A stretch of DNA of 64,000 nucleotides from Heliocidaris erythrogramma. Its lineage: Eukaryota > Echinodermata > Echinoidea > Camarodonta > Echinometridae. Below, one piece after another: positions 1-10,495 of this stretch (its first letter is position 1; every line of letters begins with the position of its first letter). Position numbers and translations under genes: made by a program. The stretch lies in contig CM046858.1 in NCBI GenBank assembly GCA_025617745.1, forward strand, positions 30,208,534 through 30,272,533, given 5' to 3'. The notes beneath the pieces are model-generated. The model was given only the letters and a program-made list of their open reading frames with translations. It was not told the origin of the DNA and ran no database searches.

Positions 1-7
1 GCCACGT

Positions 8-1609
8 ATGATTCTAAATATGAAAAGAATCAACAGGTTTATACCTCCAGTGCATTTTCGCATGGAGACCTTGGCATCTATTCTGCCCTTGATCAAGCGG
101 GACGACCTTGCGATCTCCCTCGATCTCAAAGACGCATACTTTCACATTCCCATCCACTCTCTGTCGAGAAATTTGCTGGGATTCGCGTTCCGGGGCGAAA
201 CGTTTCGATTTCGTGCCCTGCCCTTTGGGCTGAGGCCGGCCCCTCGAGTCTTTACCCGAATAGTGTCGGCCCTGGCCGCGTTTCTACGGAATCGCGGCCT
301 AGTTGCAAACTCAGAGTCCCTCCTGTTGGATCAGTTATGCCTTTTACTGCGGCTAACGCAAGACTTAGGCTTTCTGATAAACTGGGAAAAATCGGAATTA
401 TCTCCCACACGTACCCCGATGTACTTGGGTGCGGAGATAGATATCCCGAATCAGCTTGCCCGCCCCAGTCGGGACAGAATTCGGACTATCACCATGACCG
501 CACGGTCATTGCGAGCGGCCCGCAGGGTCAGAGCCAGACAATGGCTTCAATTCCTGGGCTATCTGGCTAGTCTAGTCGACGTCTTGCCAGACTGCAGGCT
601 GCTGATGAGGCCCTTTCAGAGGCACCTCCTCAAGTTTTTCAGACCGGGCAAAGTTTCTCCTTTGGGGTGGATTCCACTCCCAAGAGATATCAAGCTCCTT
701 CTCGCCCCCTGGACGAACAGTTCGTTTCTTGCCCAAGGCAAGCCTCTCTGTACCCCTCTTCCGTCAGTTTCTCTGGCGACAGACGCCTCCCTTCTCGGTT
801 GGGGTGGTCATTGCCGGGGCGAGATGATTTCAGGGGACTGGTCTCACTTGAGAGTTATGCCCCATATCAATGTTTTGGAAATGATGGCGGTCAGCCTGTC
901 TCTTCATCATTTCAGGCCCGGTCTTGTTGGTCGCACTGTACTCGTTCTTACGGACAATGTCACAGTAGCTGCCTATATCAATCGCCAAGGCGGCACTCGG
1001 TCTTCCTCTCTGAACACCTTAGCTGCCCAGTTGTGGAGGTGGTGCCGGTCTATGAACATTATTCCGGTAGCCTCCTACATTCCCGGTCAGGACAATCTGA
1101 TCGCGGATTTTCTGTCTCGGGGCAAATGCCTCCCGTCAGAGTGGACTCTTCATCCGGAGGTGTTTGCTCTTCTCCAAGAGGTGTGGGGTCCTCTGGAGAT
1201 CGATCTGTTCGCCTCCACCCTCAATTACCGACTCCCGAGGTATTGCTCGCGGGTTTGGGATCAGGAGGCGTGGGCGATGGATGCCTTTTCCCTCCATTGG
1301 GGAGCTATCCGGGGATACGCTTTTCCCCCCATTCCTCTGATCCCTCAGGTCTTGAGGAAGGTCAAGGAGGACGGGGCTTGGCTCTTGTTGATAGCCCCAC
1401 ATTGGCCAGCGAGACATTGGTTTCCAGACCTGCTGAGTCTCCTGGCCGGCCATCGGTTTCCCCTTCCTCTCAGGGAGGATTTGATAATTCAACCCCTCTC
1501 GGGGATTGTTCATCAACGCCCAGCGGTCCTCCACTTGACTGCCTGGCCGTTGTTGGGGAAGACGCCAGAAACTCGGGGCTCTCCGAGAGGGCCTCCCAGT
1601 TTGTTATGA
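8..1609 (+). CDS. DIRS reverse transcriptase / RNase H frame (5'-partial)
   Basis: Polymerase part of the DIRS element: copies the RNA intermediate and degrades the template strand. The visible 533 residues begin in the RT palm (DAYFHIPIH near residue 44, FRALPFGLRPAP near 68) and run on to an RNase H domain (LATDASLLGWGGH near 256, VLVLTDN near 310, ADFLSRG near 368). The region ending in PLEIDLFASTLN near residue 400 is a usual marker of DIRS RT-RNase H proteins. The first ATG is internal to the domain, so the true start lies before the window. The stop overlaps the start of the recombinase frame as ATGA. Treated as part of a fossil retroelement; it looks whole here. Confidence 0.9.
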   Translation: MILNMKRINRFIPPVHFRMETLASILPLIKRDDLAISLDLKDAYFHIPIHSLSRNLLGFAFRGETFRFRALPFGLRPAPRVFTRIVSALAAFLRNRGLVANSESLLLDQLCLLLRLTQDLGFLINWEKSELSPTRTPMYLGAEIDIPNQLARPSRDRIRTITMTARSLRAARRVRARQWLQFLGYLASLVDVLPDCRLLMRPFQRHLLKFFRPGKVSPLGWIPLPRDIKLLLAPWTNSSFLAQGKPLCTPLPSVSLATDASLLGWGGHCRGEMISGDWSHLRVMPHINVLEMMAVSLSLHHFRPGLVGRTVLVLTDNVTVAAYINRQGGTRSSSLNTLAAQLWRWCRSMNIIPVASYIPGQDNLIADFLSRGKCLPSEWTLHPEVFALLQEVWGPLEIDLFASTLNYRLPRYCSRVWDQEAWAMDAFSLHWGAIRGYAFPPIPLIPQVLRKVKEDGAWLLLIAPHWPARHWFPDLLSLLAGHRFPLPLREDLIIQPLSGIVHQRPAVLHLTAWPLLGKTPETRGSPRGPPSLL

Positions 1610-2586
1610 GAAGCCGTAGAGACTCCACTAGAGATCTCTACAACTCTCGTCTAGGGGCCTTCTTTTCTTCGTGCGAGAATCAGGGTGTCTCGCCACGTGA
1701 AGCCCCTATTGGTGTTATTGCCGATTTTTTGATCTCCCTTTTCGATAAGGGTAGATCGATTTCAACCATACGTGGCTATCGTTCGGCTATTGCCGCCGTC
1801 CACGTTGGTTTTGCTGATGGTTCGGGAGTCTCCAACTCCCCTCTTTTGGCTAGGTTGGCTCGCTCCTTCTTCTTGCAGCGTCCATCAACTCGTAGCCTGA
1901 CTCCTTCTTGGAGTCTACCCAAGGTCCTTGACGTGCTTGCGAAGCCACCTTTTGAACCTTTGGGTAAAGCGTCCCTTCACCATTTAACGGTCAAGACGCT
2001 GTTTTTAGTTACTATTGCTTCTGCACAGAGGAGGAGTACTCTTCATGCTCTGTGTATCACACCGGGTCACATCCGTTGGGAGAACCATGGTGTGCGACTT
2101 ATACCCAAGCCCTCCTTTATTGCCAAAAATCAGACTGCTTCCTCTGGACCAGTTGAGATTTTTCTTAGACCGCTGTCGGACCATTCCTCGGTGCAGGAGG
2201 ATAAGGTCTGGTGTCCGGTGAGGGCCTTGAAATGGTATTTAGATAGGACTAAGACTCTTCGTAAGAGTGATCAGCTTTTTGTCATCACTCGAGAGCCCTT
2301 TTCCCCCGCTTCCAGAGAATCCATTTCTAGATGGATAGTCGAAGCGATCCAGGCAGCTGGGCCGGAGGCCCTATTAAGTGATGGGAAGCCCCGTGCTCAC
2401 GATACCAGGGGCATCAGTGCCTCTTGGGCTCTTTTCCAAGGGGTGCCCCTAGTGGACATTATGAGGGCAGCCTACTGGCGCTCCTCCACGTCCTTCACAT
2501 CTTTTTATTTGAAAGATGTTCTTTCTGTTGAGTCTTTTTCTAACAAGACGTTGCAAGCTGCAACGTCATCCTTGGGTTCCTGTTGA
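1606..2586 (+). CDS. DIRS tyrosine recombinase frame
   Basis: Integrase of the DIRS element, a phage-type tyrosine recombinase that replaces the DDE integrase of LTR elements. From the ATG at 1606 it is 326 residues: an N-terminal SAM-like core-binding part (STRDLYNSRLGAFF, then a FDKGRSISTIRGYRSAI segment) and a C-terminal catalytic part with an Arg in SAQRRSTL, the HDTRG box, and a terminal Tyr in SFTSFYLKDV. The frame is also open upstream to 667 beneath the RT frame, as expected for DIRS elements whose RT and recombinase frames overlap. The 1606 start is chosen because it overlaps the RT stop as ATGA; an upstream start cannot be excluded. Looks whole. Confidence 0.88.
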   Translation: MRSRRDSTRDLYNSRLGAFFSSCENQGVSPREAPIGVIADFLISLFDKGRSISTIRGYRSAIAAVHVGFADGSGVSNSPLLARLARSFFLQRPSTRSLTPSWSLPKVLDVLAKPPFEPLGKASLHHLTVKTLFLVTIASAQRRSTLHALCITPGHIRWENHGVRLIPKPSFIAKNQTASSGPVEIFLRPLSDHSSVQEDKVWCPVRALKWYLDRTKTLRKSDQLFVITREPFSPASRESISRWIVEAIQAAGPEALLSDGKPRAHDTRGISASWALFQGVPLVDIMRAAYWRSSTSFTSFYLKDVLSVESFSNKTLQAATSSLGSC

Positions 2587-2627
2587 CCTTCCTCTTGGGA
2601 CATGCCCCCCATTTGAATCTGTGCTGG

Positions 2628-2996
2628 TCTAGCAAATAGGTAGGTACATTGATTTATTGTAGTAAATCAGTAAAATCAGAAGTGATTTTATTATTTGCTA
2701 GATAAATCTATGTACCTACCTATGTCCCACCCTCCTACCCTCCTACCCCACTCCTTGCCCACTCCTTGCCTAGCAACATGTCAAAGTTTGTCTGAGGCTG
2801 CTCGTAAAGAGGAGGATTGTGTGCGCGCGTCATGCGTACGTGCACAGAGGAAGGCGTGATCCTGGGGGGGGGGGGGGTATATGCACTGTCGTGACTTTAA
2901 TTACTCGAATGGCTTGCGTAGTCGGAAGACTAGCAAATAGGTATAGGTACATAGATTTATCTAGCAAATAATAAAATCACTTCTGATTTTACTGAT
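2628..2996 (+). repeat. DIRS complementary repeats (internal complementary region and right ITR)
   Basis: Two blocks of the same ~65-bp sequence in opposite orientation (about 2628-2720 and 2930-2996), separated by a GC-rich spacer with a 14-base G run. Related blocks recur with the other DIRS pieces at about 9966-10105, 39440-39860, 45150-45260 and 54760-54830, which supports their being element ends. Confidence 0.75.
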
Positions 2997-2999
2997 CCA

Positions 3000-3950
3000 T
3001 ATACATGTACACATTATTTCATTACAAATTATATACAGAAGGGAGCTTCAAGGGCAGCCTTGTCTATTACCACATGTAATTGGAAAAAAAATTGGAAGCA
3101 TGCCCATTGTTCAACACACATGAATATATTTCATTATACATAATTTTCACCCAGGATCTTCCCCAAAACTAAAGTATTTCAAAGCCTGAAACATAAAAGA
3201 CCATATATTCTAATTTATCAAAAGCCTTTTCAATATCGGCCATTAACATAAAACCAGGAATAGCATGTTCATTTGTAAATTCAATATTATCTAAAGCTAT
3301 TTCTCTCCAATGTACCGGCCATGTAGAAAACCTGTTTGGTCACTGCTAATAATACCGATTTTCCGTAGTCTAAGAGCTAAACTATAAACGATAAACGAAG
3401 AAGCTTGACTGGGGAGGAATTTTTAATTTGTAAACAAATCTTTAGGCATTTTACTCCCAGTGTTAAAGATCGTATGCTCGATCTGTAATGAAAAACACAA
3501 GTCAGAAAAAAATTGGAACCAGCGGGATTCGAACCTGTCATCTATACTGCTGGTGGTTAAGTCGCTGCCCGGCAAACAGTAGATGACAGGTTCGAATCCC
3601 GCTGGTTCCAATTTTTTCTGACTTGTGTTTTTCATTACAGATCGAGCATACGATCTTTAACACTGGGAGTAAAATGCCTAAAGATTTGTTTACAAATTAT
3701 AAACGATAAGTTTGTAATCTGTGTTCAATACAGAGATAGGTCTCCAATTCTTTAAAACGACGGATTTTGATCATTCTTGGGAATAAGGTTAATAATACCT
3801 CTTCTCTGATCCAATGATAATTTACCTTGTATACCGGTAAATGAATAATTGAAACTATTTAGCATGCTTTCTCCTAAATCTTTGAAGATGCGAGTAGATG
3901 GGGATGTCCCGAGATAGGGCCAGTTGAGGTCCCGCTTCGAAGATTGAGCG
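3000..3950 (-). pseudogene. Degenerate LINE reverse transcriptase fragment (L1/Tx1-like)
   Basis: Remnant of a non-LTR retrotransposon RT on the minus strand. Reading from 3950 downward, in changing frames, one sees LSLDQRRGIINLIPK, NWRPISVLNTDYKL, SSDQTGFLHGRYIGE, a segment ending in EKAFDKLEY, and NNGHAS followed by NRQGCP. This is the order and wording of RT blocks 1-5 in L1/Tx1-clade LINEs. Several frameshifts (for example between NPSF and the NWRPIS block) make it long dead. The catalytic FADD-type block is missing because the sequence stops at about 3000 where the DIRS element begins. A palindromic SINE (3394-3697) interrupts it between the DYKL block and the QTGF block. Clade assignment is from memory of motif wording. 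Confidence 0.75.
3394..3697. mobile_element. Palindromic tRNA-derived SINE, 11-bp target duplication
   Basis: A 304-bp insertion flanked by TATAAACGATA at 3383-3393 and 3698-3708. Its two halves are inverted copies: outer tails (ATTTGTAAACAAATC) face outwards and the tRNA-like heads meet in the middle. The B-box word GGTTCGAATCC is present in both arms (3582 region and its complement near 3530). The same family appears at 34071-34558 with a near full tRNA-like head. The target duplication in LINE sequence shows a copy-and-paste insertion; the inverted structure resembles twin-primed or head-to-head dimer products. Confidence 0.8.
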
Positions 3951-4284
3951 GCATGGTTTGCTTTTTTCTACGTAGCTAAGCGTGCGAAAAAAGGGAGCGC
4001 CCGAAAAACATGTCACTCTTCACACCATTGTAACTTATATACTTACAAATAATAAGTAAATGGCAACCCTTTGAAGTTTGAATCATTTCATTTAGCGTTT
4101 TTTTTTTTTACAGTTTAGCTGAGACTCTCCTGTAGCGGTTTTACGTAAACAAATTGTTTATTTTATGCAAATTAGGCAGGACAGAGTGAAAGCTTTTGGG
4201 CAGCTGATTGCAGTGTAGGGCCGTATGGCAAGCCTTTTTGCTATTTAAAATGAGCTTTTGATATCACGAATTCGAATTTGTGAT

Positions 4285-4560
4285 ATCTCGAATACCCAGC
4301 TGAATTTCTGCACAAAACTAATGTTCAAAATCCCTGTGTATTTCTGCACAAAACTGATGCTCAAATACAAAGAATACAATACAAAGTGCTCAAATTCACT
4401 TTGTATTCCAGCATTAGTTTTGTGCAGAAATACACAGGGATATTCGAGCATTAGTTTTGTGCAGAAATTCATCTTGGAATTCAAGCACTAGTTTTGTGCA
4501 GAAATACACAGATTTCGAGCATTAGGTTTTGTGCAGAAATTCATGTGGTATTTGAGCGTC
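4285..4560. repeat. Inverted minisatellite, ~37-bp unit
   Basis: Units built on TTTTGTGCAGAAAT and its complement ATTTCTGCACAAAA. About two units point one way (4295-4370) and about four the other (4400-4550), so the array can fold on itself around 4385. No coding signal; short open frames across it on both strands are by-products of the repeat. Confidence 0.7.
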
Positions 4561-4917
4561 AATTAAGTGCAGGAATTCAGAATGTAATATAAATGAAAAT
4601 AAAAATAGCAAGAGACACTACGCATCCATATCATTCACTGGAAACGCTTTAAGAATTATAATTTTAGACCAATTGATATTATTTGATAGAAGTAAATTGA
4701 ATTGAAACATATCAAGAATCCAATTAATGATATGTTGTCAATTTAAATGAAACTCATCATTCTGTTCCATATATTTTCAAATTTTCATTGTTCAGGATAT
4801 ATATTTGCTTTTATTTAAACATGTGGCATAAAAGAATTGATTTCACTTGCATCCTTGAAATTTATATTTCAAGTAAGAAAATAGTCTCAAAATCAGCTTC
4901 AGTTGTTTTTACATAGG

Positions 4918-4958
4918 TTGGCAACATATCAGTAAATGATTTTGTGATATGTTGCCAA
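4918..4958. repeat. Perfect hairpin, 14-bp stem
   Basis: TTGGCAACATATCA at 4918-4931 and its exact complement at 4945-4958 around a 13-base loop. A related ATATGTTGTCAATT word lies near 4730. It could be the core of a small inverted-repeat element; nothing else identifies it. Confidence 0.5.
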
Positions 4959-5117
4959 TTTTATGTACCAGCGCAGGAAAGACTTTTGTATTCCCCATTA
5001 AATTATATACGGTAGCTTGCAGTGTAAAGATCTTAACAAGAGAGGGCACTTAACTGGATAATGAATAAACCTTTTTGCCCCACTGTAGACAATAAGATAG
5101 AGTTAAATATGGGACTG

Positions 5118-6538
5118 AGTGACGGGTTCTGGATAGCGTATTCTTAGGGCTCATGTTGGATATCAGAAAACTTTCCAGTCCTCCATGTAATATCAGAATT
5201 GTCATTATCGTGCAACTTGGCGTTGGAGATTCCCCAATTAAAGACATTCAAGACTTTTGTTCTTTCTTTTTTAGGGAGAGATATTTCCTCTGGACAAATT
5301 TTTTTTTTTCAGTGCGCACTCTTTTCCCTTTTTTTTTTTCTTTCTTTTTAGCTTCCATTATATTAAGTGTTTCACTTTGGAAATAACCCATTTCATTTGC
5401 ACTTTAAATTTTCCTCATATTTGCTGGTATTCGAAAAAAAACAGGCCATGTTTGCTAGTAAATCCCTGTCAAAATGGGTGATTTAAGAAGCATGATGTGT
5501 CAACCCCCACTCTTTTAAATTCCTATAATTCTGTAATGAGTGGCATAAACACAATTCATGTTGTCATGAAATTACTCTTGTTTTATTTCCAGATTAAGAA
5601 TTAGTTAATTAACTAAAAGAATTTTTTTAGTATATTTCATTACAGATGTCCAGAATGGAATGTTAAAGGGAAATCCAACCTTGATGACAAGTTGCTATAA
5701 AAGAAAGCAGAAAAATCAGAGAAGCAGATTGGTAAAAGTTTGAACAAAATCAGATAAGCAATTTGAAAGTTATGAATTTTTGCTAGTTGTAATCACTATA
5801 CATATGGGAATTACAAATTAGCCGACTCAGTGACGGGTTCTGGATAGCGTATTCTTAGGGCTCATGTTGGATATCAGAAAACTTTCCAGTCCTCCATGTA
5901 ATATCAGAATTGTCATTATCGTGCAACTTGGCGTTGGAGATTCCCCAATTAAAGACATTCAAGACTTTTGTTCTTTCTTTTTTAGGGAGAGATATTTCCT
6001 CCGGACAAATTTTTTTTTTCAGTGCGCACTCTTTTCCCTTTTTTTTTTCTTTCTTTTTAGCTTCCATTATATTAAGTGTTTCACTTTGGAAATAACCCAT
6101 TTCATTTGCACTTTAAATTTTCCTCATATTTGCTGGTATTCGAAAAAAAACAGGCCATGTTTGCTAGTAAATCCCTGTCAAAATGGGTGATTTAAGAAGC
6201 ATGATGTGTCAACCCCCACTCCTTTAAATTCCTATAATTCTGTAATGAGTGGCATAAACACAATTCATGTTGTCATGAAATTACTCTTGTTTTATTTCCA
6301 GATTAAGAATTAGTTAATTAACTAAAAGAATTTTTTTAGTATATTTCATTACAGATGTCCAGAATGGAATGTTAAAGGGAAATCCAACCTTGATGACAAG
6401 TTACTATAAAAGAAAGCAGAAAAATCAGAGAAGCAGATTGGTAAAAGTTTGAACAAAATCAGATAAGCAATTTGAAAGTTATGAATTTTTGCTAGTTGTA
6501 ATCACTATACATATGGGAATTACAAATTAGCCGAATCG
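5118..6538. repeat. Tandem duplication, two copies of ~711 bp
   Basis: 5118-5828 and 5829-6538 are nearly identical by eye, differing mainly in T-run length and a few bases (for example CTGGAC/CCGGAC near 5290/6001). Both start at AGTGACGGGTTCTGG and end in TTAGCCGA. The right breakpoint lies inside the hairpin element at 6375-6926, so copy 1 carries only its left third. The near identity suggests a recent event. No gene is recognised inside; the open frames are T-rich low-complexity sequence. Confidence 0.9.
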
Positions 6539-6926
6539 GTAATGACACTGTCACCATTCCATCAGTTCCAACACACAAAATTACTAAAATTTTTCAAAAA
6601 GTATAACTCTGGTCTTTTTTTTTTTAGAACTTATGACAAGACGCTATCAACAACATATCTTGAGTAATGCCCAGAGGGAAAAGGTATTTAGGAGAAAAAT
6701 TAATGACATTTTAGTGTACGGCGGCAAATGGGAGAGTTGATCGGGAATACATCACAATCGATTGACTAAATTGCCAATTTGAGATTTGCATAGATTTAGT
6801 GATTTTATATTTCAAACATTCATAACTTTCATATTATTTGCTCTTTCAAACTTTTACCCTCCTGTTTCTCTTCTTTTTTTTTTCTGCTTTCACATGAATC
6901 TTCTTATTACGAAGGTTGGATTGCCC
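6375..6926. mobile_element. Non-autonomous inverted-repeat transposon (TA target)
   Basis: About 552 bp. The left end AAGGGAAATCCAACCTT and right end AAGGTTGGATTGCCC are inverted, and similarity continues inwards for more than 100 bp (TTACTATAAAAGAAAGCAG opposite CTGCTTTCACATG; GGTAAAAGTTTGAAC opposite its complement near 6845). TA flanks both ends (6373-6374, 6927-6928), which fits the Tc1/mariner superfamily. No transposase. A left-part copy at about 5664-5828 results from the tandem duplication. Confidence 0.65.
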
Positions 6927-6928
6927 TA

Positions 6929-8340
6929 TTGTCTACATATGTATTTTTCCATAGATCAGTTGTTGAACTGGTATTCATTGTATCAAACTTACAAATTTTA
7001 TGAAACTAACCTCCCATGGAAATGTGATGTTTCGATAGTGTGTACCTTCTGACATATACTGGATTTAACTTCATCCTTGTAGTAAAATACCGGTACTGCT
7101 GTTGTGTAAAATACTGTTGCTTCAAGTCATGCCTTAGCCACTCAATTCATTCCAAAGATTGCATGTTTGTTAAATGGTACTCATTTTTCAAAAATCATCT
7201 AGCTTCATGTTTAAAAAGGAAAGCATGAGTTTGGGTAATGGTGAGAAGTACTTTGCGAGCTTTCTCTTTCTTTATATTTTCAGGTGAAAGAATATCACAG
7301 TAATAGTGTCCCATTCACAGATAATGTTGGACCTAATTCTGATAGCACTTGTTTGTGTAATCCCACTCATATCTGTGCCCAGTACTTTTTATTGTATTGA
7401 GATTTTCAGAAAGATTTGTAGTCAATTCGATTTAATTTTTAAAAATGCATGATTATTATGCAACATTTTCTTTTAAAATGTTTTCATAACCTATTATTTG
7501 CACAGGGCTATTATGGAATATAGTATTAAGCATCGGACAGCTAGAGCAACAGTAGTTATTTAGGTTCTGGCAGCAAAACATGAAAGCGAAATGGAATGTG
7601 CTGAATATTTTTTTTTTTCATACCTTCTTGTGTATCAAAATATACAGGTGCCAAACAGTTTTACATTCCATCCATGGATTTTAATTTATTCAAATATAAA
7701 TATGAGAAAGAAACTTCAAATCAAAATTACTATCAAACCAGAAACGTTCGCGTGCATTTAATGTTTGCAAATTTCACAAGTAGTTTAGACTTCCGAAAGT
7801 TTCATGCTGCAAAATTATTGAATTACGACTGACACAACACAGAATTTTTTTGTAATTGGCGAAAGTTTCTTGCTGTGAAAATGTTGCGAACATTTCTGAT
7901 TTAACAGTATTGCTCAGCTCTGTCTATGCCTTAGCTCACTGCATAAAATCCCTCTGTGGTTGTTGTGTGTTAGTCATACCCATATGCCTTGCAGTCTGAT
8001 CAACTTTCATTTGATGGCTAATCAAAAGAAATAATTATAAGTATTCATTATCTTTATATCATTATACCATAAAAAGGATATCCAGTGAAATCACTCGTGG
8101 TTTGTCTTTTTTGTCATATTTATCATCACATTATCCATGCACAAGTTTTCCTGTTATTCTGTATGAAAGTATCTGCAAGAGCTTAACTTAATTAACCTGT
8201 AATTAAAACTAAAGTGATAGATTTTTTAAAAAGTAAATAATCTTATCCTATATCTTTTGAACCATTTTTCTATAACATATGTTTTCCTTAGACTCCAGCC
8301 CAGCAATTTGGGTTTTTTAATTCAACAGTTTAACATGGCT
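6929..8340. other. AT-rich DNA, nothing recognised
   Basis: No open frame beyond 62 codons, no splice-bounded exon and no repeat structure that I can support. Two T-rich tracts are the only landmarks. Confidence 0.5.
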
Positions 8341-8344
8341 TAGT

Positions 8345-9360
8345 CCGAAAGGGTGGGTAGCGTCGCGTCGTGTCGCATTGGCGTGAACGCCACCATTCAT
8401 CCAAAGCCCCCCAAGTTTGACCAAAAGGGTGCGTTGGGAGCGTCGGGTCGCGTTGCGTTTACTGGATCGCCACCATTCGTCCAAAGCACCACCGGTTTTG
8501 CCGAAAGGGTGCCTTGACTTTATCTAAATATTGTTATTATTATCATTATCAGGGGCAGATCCAAGATTTTGTAAAAAAAGGGGGGGGGGGGCACAGAAAT
8601 ACAGGTCTGTCATCAGGGACGGATCAAGGATTTTGTAAAAAAGGGGAGGGTACAGAAATACAGGTCTGTCATCAGGGGCGGATCTAGGATTTTGTAAAAA
8701 AGGGGAGGGCACAGAAATACAGGCCTGTCATTGGGGGCGGATCCAGGATTTTGTAAAAAAGGGGAGGGCACAGAAATACAGGTCTGTCATCAGGGGCGGA
8801 TCCAGGATTTTGTAAAAAAAGGGGAGGGCACAGAAATACAGGTCTGTCATCAGGGGCGGATCTAGGATTTTGTAAAAGGCGAGGGGGCACAGAAATGCAG
8901 GCCTGTCATCGGGGGCGGATCCAGGATCCCCTCCTGGTTTTGCAGAAAGCTTGCGTTTGGAATTATTCTATCATAATATTAATGAGAGTAGCAGATTTAT
9001 GGATGCCGGCCCGTGCCCCCTCCTTTTGAAAGAAAAGTATGTTTTGTGCTACCCCCCCCTTTTAGAACTGATAATCCTTTTTGGTGCTTGTCAGAGATGA
9101 GAGGGCTGGCGAAAAAAGTCTCCCCACACCCCCTACCCCCCCCCCCCCCCCCCCCCCCCCTCGATCGATTTAGAATACGGATCTCCCCAAAGTTGACAGC
9201 CTGGATTCGCCCTTGATGACACCCCTGCATTTCTGCCCCCCCCTTTTTTTTTTTACAAAATCCTGGATCTGCCCCTGATAATGATAATAACAATAGCGAT
9301 ATGTAGAAAAAGTGAAGGCACCCTTTCGGTAAAACCGGGGGTGCTTTTATTTCAGAAGAA
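8345..9360. repeat. Inverted-repeat element with inner minisatellite
   Basis: The left side (8503-8575: GCCGAAAGGGTGCCTT, then TATTATCATTATCAGGGGC) is inverted at 9240-9340 (CCCCTGATAATGATAATA, then AGGCACCCTTTCGG). Between them lie about six direct units of ~67 bp (8548-8925) with the core GGGGCGGATCCAGGATTTTG and a G-rich tail, a C-run of over 30 bases (9127-9161) and a unit in the opposite direction at 9200-9280. Two to three degenerate ~80-bp GC-rich units (8345-8515) precede it. Long open frames here come from the repeat. Confidence 0.7.
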
Positions 9361-9750
9361 CAAAAAGGAAGGAAGCTATCAGCTGTTCCAGTATTACAAA
9401 TTATTGCAGGTATTTTCAGTGGTGTATATATCACATATCATATCCATCGATTTCATGCCTTATGATATTCAACTTTTACGAAGCATTTGATTCCTCATGT
9501 AATTGGTGCAGTGGTTCTATTTATTTAGCTCAACTTCTCTAAAGCTGTCTGCATGTGTACGTGTACATGTACATAGCATATTTTATTGTACAGAAGAGAT
9601 ATCAGAGGTACTGCTTGTGTATATATAATTTTTGTTTTGAATTTGTGATTTGTTACAATTCTACTGTAATATAGTTTACTATATTCATTAAAATATGGAT
9701 TTGTACATAAAGTTGATTTTATTGTTTTCTTGCATTCTGTGTGTTTGCAA
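9361..9750. other. AT-rich DNA ending in a (TA)n microsatellite
   Basis: Nothing coding recognised. A (TA)n run at about 9753-9773 marks the start of the next repeat; the same kind of run precedes the related repeat at 31763. Confidence 0.5.
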
Positions 9751-9773
9751 AGCTATATATATATATATATATA

Positions 9774-10105
9774 GAGTACCGAAGTGATGACATCACAAAA
9801 AGCTATTTTTTTCATTTTGACATTTTTTATACCATATCTCAAAGGAACATGGTGAAAAACATCCAGAGCCCAAATTTTATGGCAGTTGACTCATTGGGCC
9901 CCGAGATATGGCCGCATGAATACCCCCTTAGCCCCATTGAAATTTACTGCAATAAATCATATATACATGTACCTACCTATTATGCTAGTCACTTGACTAC
10001 GCTAACCCGTTCGAGAACTTAACACAAAGGAGTCACAATATTGTGCACACCCCCCGTAATCCTATTGTTCTGCCCTTCGCCACTCACCCGCAGCAATAGT
10101 ACCAA
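9774..10105 (+). mobile_element. DIRS end fragment with its flanking ~190-bp repeat
   Basis: 9774-9965 is a diverged copy of the sequence that flanks the DIRS copy at 39.4-45.3 kb (shared words GAGTACCGAAG, TTAGCCCCATTGAA). 9966-10105 continues into DIRS terminal sequence (TACCTACCTATTATGCTAG, and a stretch complementary to about 39490-39620). Only an end fragment remains; a fossil with no frames. Confidence 0.65.
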
Positions 10106-10495
10106 GCCCCTAAAGCAGCCGCCATTACGCTGTAACATTTGGGCACGATTTGAACGCGCCCGAAGCCCCTATGCATTATTCATTTTGTACGATGCTCCCC
10201 TAACGTGTGTATGCTTTACAAGCAAGTAAAATATAAATGTGGACCAATAGATTAAGCGGATTTGACCTTACTTAATGCGCATGCATTAAGAAAGGTCAAA
10301 TCCGCTTAATCTATTCATGTATGCTAATGTATTCAGCACTTGGCTAATGACGGCGCATCGATAATTGACGAATGGGCGTCACTCATATGGTGTCATTAAA
10401 TCTTTATGATAATTAGGTCCCAGCATGTGACTAATTGCAAAATTGACAGGATCGTCAGCAGAAAAGGGTTACACTCGTTCCACTTAAAGGTCCCC
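10106..10495. repeat. Dispersed repeat, second copy at 31784-32127
   Basis: Starts CCAAGCCCCTAAAGC and ends CGTTCCACTTAAA in both copies. This copy contains a ~26-bp palindrome pair (GGATTTGACCTT and its complement, 10258-10312) that the other copy has mostly lost. Its outer ends show no clear target duplication, so the class is unknown. Confidence 0.7.

Larger units (their letters stand above)
1..2996 (+). mobile_element. DIRS-type tyrosine-recombinase retroelement, 5'-truncated by window edge
   Basis: Retroelement of the DIRS order: reverse transcriptase, RNase H and tyrosine recombinase, with complementary repeats instead of LTRs. The window opens inside the RT domain, so ORF1 and the left end are off-window. 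After the recombinase frame come complementary blocks near 2628-2720 and 2930-2996, both containing AGCAAATAGGTA and the ATTTATC/TACCTACC words; they fit the internal complementary region and right inverted terminal repeat of DIRS elements. The right edge near 2996 falls inside LINE sequence. Both visible frames are open, so the part seen looks whole and probably young. Family is certain; the exact right end is approximate. Confidence 0.9.

Noticed and set aside
667-1600. Long plus-strand frame beneath the RT/RNase H frame
   Set aside because: A shadow of the RT frame in the recombinase register. Possibly translated only as upstream extension of the recombinase; no domain of its own.
8524-8890. 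Minus-strand frames rich in Pro/Leu repeats
   Set aside because: They come from the ~67-bp minisatellite.
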